This document shows, piece after piece, positions 6,904 to 8,566 of a stretch of DNA of 8,566 bases (within the stretch, counting starts at the first letter, position 1; each line of letters opens with the position of its first letter). The stretch comes from Pseudomonadota bacterium (GTDB lineage Bacteria > Pseudomonadota > Alphaproteobacteria > Rhizobiales > Hyphomicrobiaceae), in NCBI GenBank assembly GCA_023387235.1, contig JAEWIJ010000092.1:1-8566 (forward strand). The letters run 5' to 3'. The notes under the pieces are model-generated. The model was not told where the DNA came from and searched no databases. It worked only from the letters and a program-made list of their open reading frames with translations. Position numbers and translations under genes: made by a program.

Positions 6904-7839
6904 ATGCCGAGACTCGTCACTGTCGGTGCCGCCCAGCTCGGGCCGATTGCACGCGCGGAAACCCGTGCAGAGGTCGTTGCGCGGCTCATGGCACTCATGC
7001 GCCAGGCGAAGAGCGCGGGCTGCGACATCGTCGTCTATCCGGAGCTCGCGCTGACGACGTTCTTCCCGCGCTGGTTCATGGAAGATCAGCGCGAGATCGA
7101 CGCCTACTTCGAACGTGAGATGCCCTCCGCCGAGACGGCACCGCTCTTCGATCTCGCACGCGAGCTCGGCATCGGCTTTCATCTCGGCTATGCCGAGATC
7201 ATCGAGGAAGCCGGCCGCACGCGCCGCTTCAATACGGCCATCCTCGTCGACAAATCAGGCGCGATCGTCGCCAAGTACCGCAAGGTGCACCTGCCCGGCC
7301 ACGCCGAGCACGAGCCCTACCGCCAGTTCCAGCACCTGGAGAAGCGCTACTTCGAGGTCGGCGATCTCGGCTTCCCCGTCTGGCGCGCGTTCGGCGGCAT
7401 CGTCGGCATGTGCATTTGCAATGACCGCCGCTGGCCCGAGACCTACCGCGTCATGGGCCTGCAAGGCGTCGAGATGATCGTGCTCGGCTACAATACGCCG
7501 CTCCACAATCCGCCGGCCCCCGAGCACGATGCGCTCGGAAATTTTCACAACACGCTTGTCATGCAGGCCGGCGCGTATCAGAACGGCACCTGGGTCGTCG
7601 GAGTCGCGAAGGCCGGCATGGAAGAAGGCGTGATGCACCTCGGCCAGTCGCAGATCATCGCGCCATCAGGCGAGACCGTCGCCATGTGCACGACGCTCGG
7701 CGACGAGTTGGCGATCGCGCGCTGCGATCTCGATCTGACGACATCCTACAAATCGACCGTCTTCAACTTCGCGCGCCACCGGCGCCCCGAGCACTACAAA
7801 CTGATCACCGAGCGCACCGGCGCCCAACCACCGGACTGA
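6904..7839 (+). CDS. hyuC: N-carbamoyl-D-amino acid hydrolase (D-carbamoylase), nitrilase superfamily
   Basis: The predicted reaction is hydrolysis of an N-carbamoyl-D-amino acid to the free D-amino acid, CO2 and ammonia in the cytoplasm, the second step of hydantoin breakdown. The 311-residue protein aligns by eye without gaps, from Gly13 to at least residue 215, with the Agrobacterium D-carbamoylase as I remember it. The nitrilase triad falls on the same numbers: Glu47 (YPELALTTFFPRW), Lys127 (YRKVHLPGH) and Cys172 (ICNDRRWPE). The substrate-site residues His129, His144, Arg175, Arg176, Asn197, Thr198 and His215 are also present. The start has GAGGA at 6893-6897 with 6-nt spacing, 9 bp after the ATPase stop, so it belongs to the transporter operon. 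There is no hydantoinase in the window, so the natural substrate may be imported already carbamoylated. A related ureido or amide substrate remains possible. The symbol hyuC is used for both D- and L-type enzymes. Confidence 0.88.
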   Translation: MPRLVTVGAAQLGPIARAETRAEVVARLMALMRQAKSAGCDIVVYPELALTTFFPRWFMEDQREIDAYFEREMPSAETAPLFDLARELGIGFHLGYAEIIEEAGRTRRFNTAILVDKSGAIVAKYRKVHLPGHAEHEPYRQFQHLEKRYFEVGDLGFPVWRAFGGIVGMCICNDRRWPETYRVMGLQGVEMIVLGYNTPLHNPPAPEHDALGNFHNTLVMQAGAYQNGTWVVGVAKAGMEEGVMHLGQSQIIAPSGETVAMCTTLGDELAIARCDLDLTTSYKSTVFNFARHRRPEHYKLITERTGAQPPD

Positions 7840-7889
7840 TGCAGAACACGAAGACCATAAGACCCCTTCAGGTAGGCCGGCCGGTGTGA
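7839..7889 (+). CDS. Possible 16-codon coupling or leader mini-ORF
   Basis: An ATG at 7839 overlaps the carbamoylase stop (TGATG) and opens a 16-residue frame, MQNTKTIRPLQVGRPV. This ends in a TGA at 7887-7889, which in turn overlaps the GTG start proposed for the MFS gene (GTGTGA). Ribosomes reinitiating after the carbamoylase could thus be carried across the gap to the MFS start. There is no Shine-Dalgarno sequence of its own in front of the ATG, and the peptide has no recognisable features. Two overlaps in 51 bp are suggestive but may be chance. Confidence 0.3.
   Translation: MQNTKTIRPLQVGRPV
7870..7876 (+). promoter_or_regulatory. Ribosome binding site deciding the MFS GTG start
   Basis: AGGTAGG at 7870-7876 lies 9 nt before the GTG at 7886. 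Upstream of this GTG the frame has no ATG back into the carbamoylase gene, and the next in-frame candidate is a GTG at 7925 without a comparable site. Confidence 0.5.
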
Positions 7890-8566
7890 CAACGAACATA
7901 ACCGATCCACCGACGCCGCCTCCGGTGCCGCGTCAGCCTGTTCCCCTCTGGCTTCTGGCGCTGTTCACGCTGAGCGGGCCGATCGCCATGCACATGCTCA
8001 TACCGGCGCTGCCGCATGCCGCGCGCGACCTCAATGCCGGCATCGGCGCCATGCAGCTCACGACCAGCCTTTATATTCTGGGCATGGCGCTCGGCCAGCT
8101 CGGCTATGGCCCGCTCTCCGACCGCTTCGGCCGCCGTCCCGTTCTGACGACGGGCTTGATTCTCTATACGCTCGCCGGTCTCGCGGCGGCTCTCGTTCCG
8201 AACGTGCAGGCCTTGATCGCCGCGCGCCTTTTTCAGGCCCTCGGCGGCGGCGCGGGTCTGGCCCTGAGCCGCGCCATCGTGCGCGATACGGCCGGCCCGT
8301 CGGACGTCGCGCGACGGCTCGCCCTCATGAACCTCATGGTGACGCTCGGGCCCGGCCTCGCGCCGGTGGTCGGCGGTGTGCTGTCGGGCTCGCTCGGCTG
8401 GCGCTCCATCTTCATTGCCCTCGGCGCGCTCGGCATGATCAATCTCGTGCTCTTGTGGCGTCTCCTGCCCGAGACGCGCGCCATCGCAGGCCCCGTCAGC
8501 GCCGCCTCGATCGCCAAGGACTATCGCGAGCTTCTGAAATCGCCATCGTTCATCGGATATGCGATC
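7886..8566 (+). CDS. MFS transporter, Bcr/CflA (DHA1) drug-resistance type, N-terminal part (runs off the window)
   Basis: The first 227 residues of a major facilitator protein are present, about half of the usual length near 400. A proline-rich cytoplasmic tail (8-20) precedes helix 1 (about 21-42). The motif A loop between helices 2 and 3 is GYGPLSDRFGRRP (73-85). An Arg in helix 4 (LIAARLFQALGGG, Arg114) and the antiporter motif C in helix 5 (LGPGLAPVVGG, 154-164) are both present. Helix 6 lies near 173-193. Motif C marks a drug/H+ antiporter-like exporter, as in Bcr/CflA proteins. The start is inferred as the GTG at 7886; no ATG is available, and the GTG at 7925 would also keep helix 1. 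The gene follows the carbamoylase by 46 bp on the same strand, so it is probably in the operon and may export a product or structural analogue of the imported compound (inference). Confidence 0.9.
   Translation, partial: MTTNITDPPTPPPVPRQPVPLWLLALFTLSGPIAMHMLIPALPHAARDLNAGIGAMQLTTSLYILGMALGQLGYGPLSDRFGRRPVLTTGLILYTLAGLAAALVPNVQALIAARLFQALGGGAGLALSRAIVRDTAGPSDVARRLALMNLMVTLGPGLAPVVGGVLSGSLGWRSIFIALGALGMINLVLLWRLLPETRAIAGPVSAASIAKDYRELLKSPSFIGYAI

Overview
The window is GC-rich, with strong C/G codon third-position bias, Tat-exported ABC solute-binding proteins and tight overlapping-cistron operons. This suggests an alphaproteobacterium, most likely of the Rhizobiales/Hyphomicrobiales (inference from gene style only). 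No tRNA, rRNA, CRISPR array, insertion sequence or transposase was seen.

Layout. Left end, minus strand: the first 15 codons of a gene for a Tat-exported protein (1-47, running off the window), preceded by a near-perfect sigma-54 (-24/-12) promoter (97-120) and, further upstream, a cluster of GCATAC/GCATATGC repeats (212-246) where an enhancer-binding activator would be expected. Next, also on the minus strand, is a complete nicotinamidase gene (pncA, 387-1019). A 414-bp divergent intergenic region (1020-1433) holds two perfect hairpins, a further inverted repeat and a plausible sigma-70-type promoter.

From 1434 to the right end everything is on the plus strand and looks like one operon: a family 5 (dipeptide/oligopeptide/nickel type) solute-binding protein with a Tat signal, two DppB/DppC-type permeases, two DppD/DppF-type ATPases, an N-carbamoyl-D-amino acid hydrolase of the nitrilase superfamily, and the N-terminal 227 residues of a Bcr/CflA-type MFS transporter. 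Spacing between cistrons is -4 to +46 bp, with start/stop overlaps (TTGA, ATGA) and a 16-codon mini-ORF bridging the hydrolase and MFS genes.

How it may work together (inference): the ABC transporter imports an N-carbamoyl or related amide compound, the cytoplasmic carbamoylase releases ammonia, CO2 and an amino acid, and the MFS protein exports a product or analogue. With pncA (another ammonia-releasing amidase) and a sigma-54-controlled second exported protein next door, the locus reads as an organic-nitrogen scavenging island. No hydantoinase, racemase or regulator gene lies inside the window. The most notable items are the sigma-54 promoter with its candidate upstream activator sites and the dedicated transporter-carbamoylase-MFS operon.
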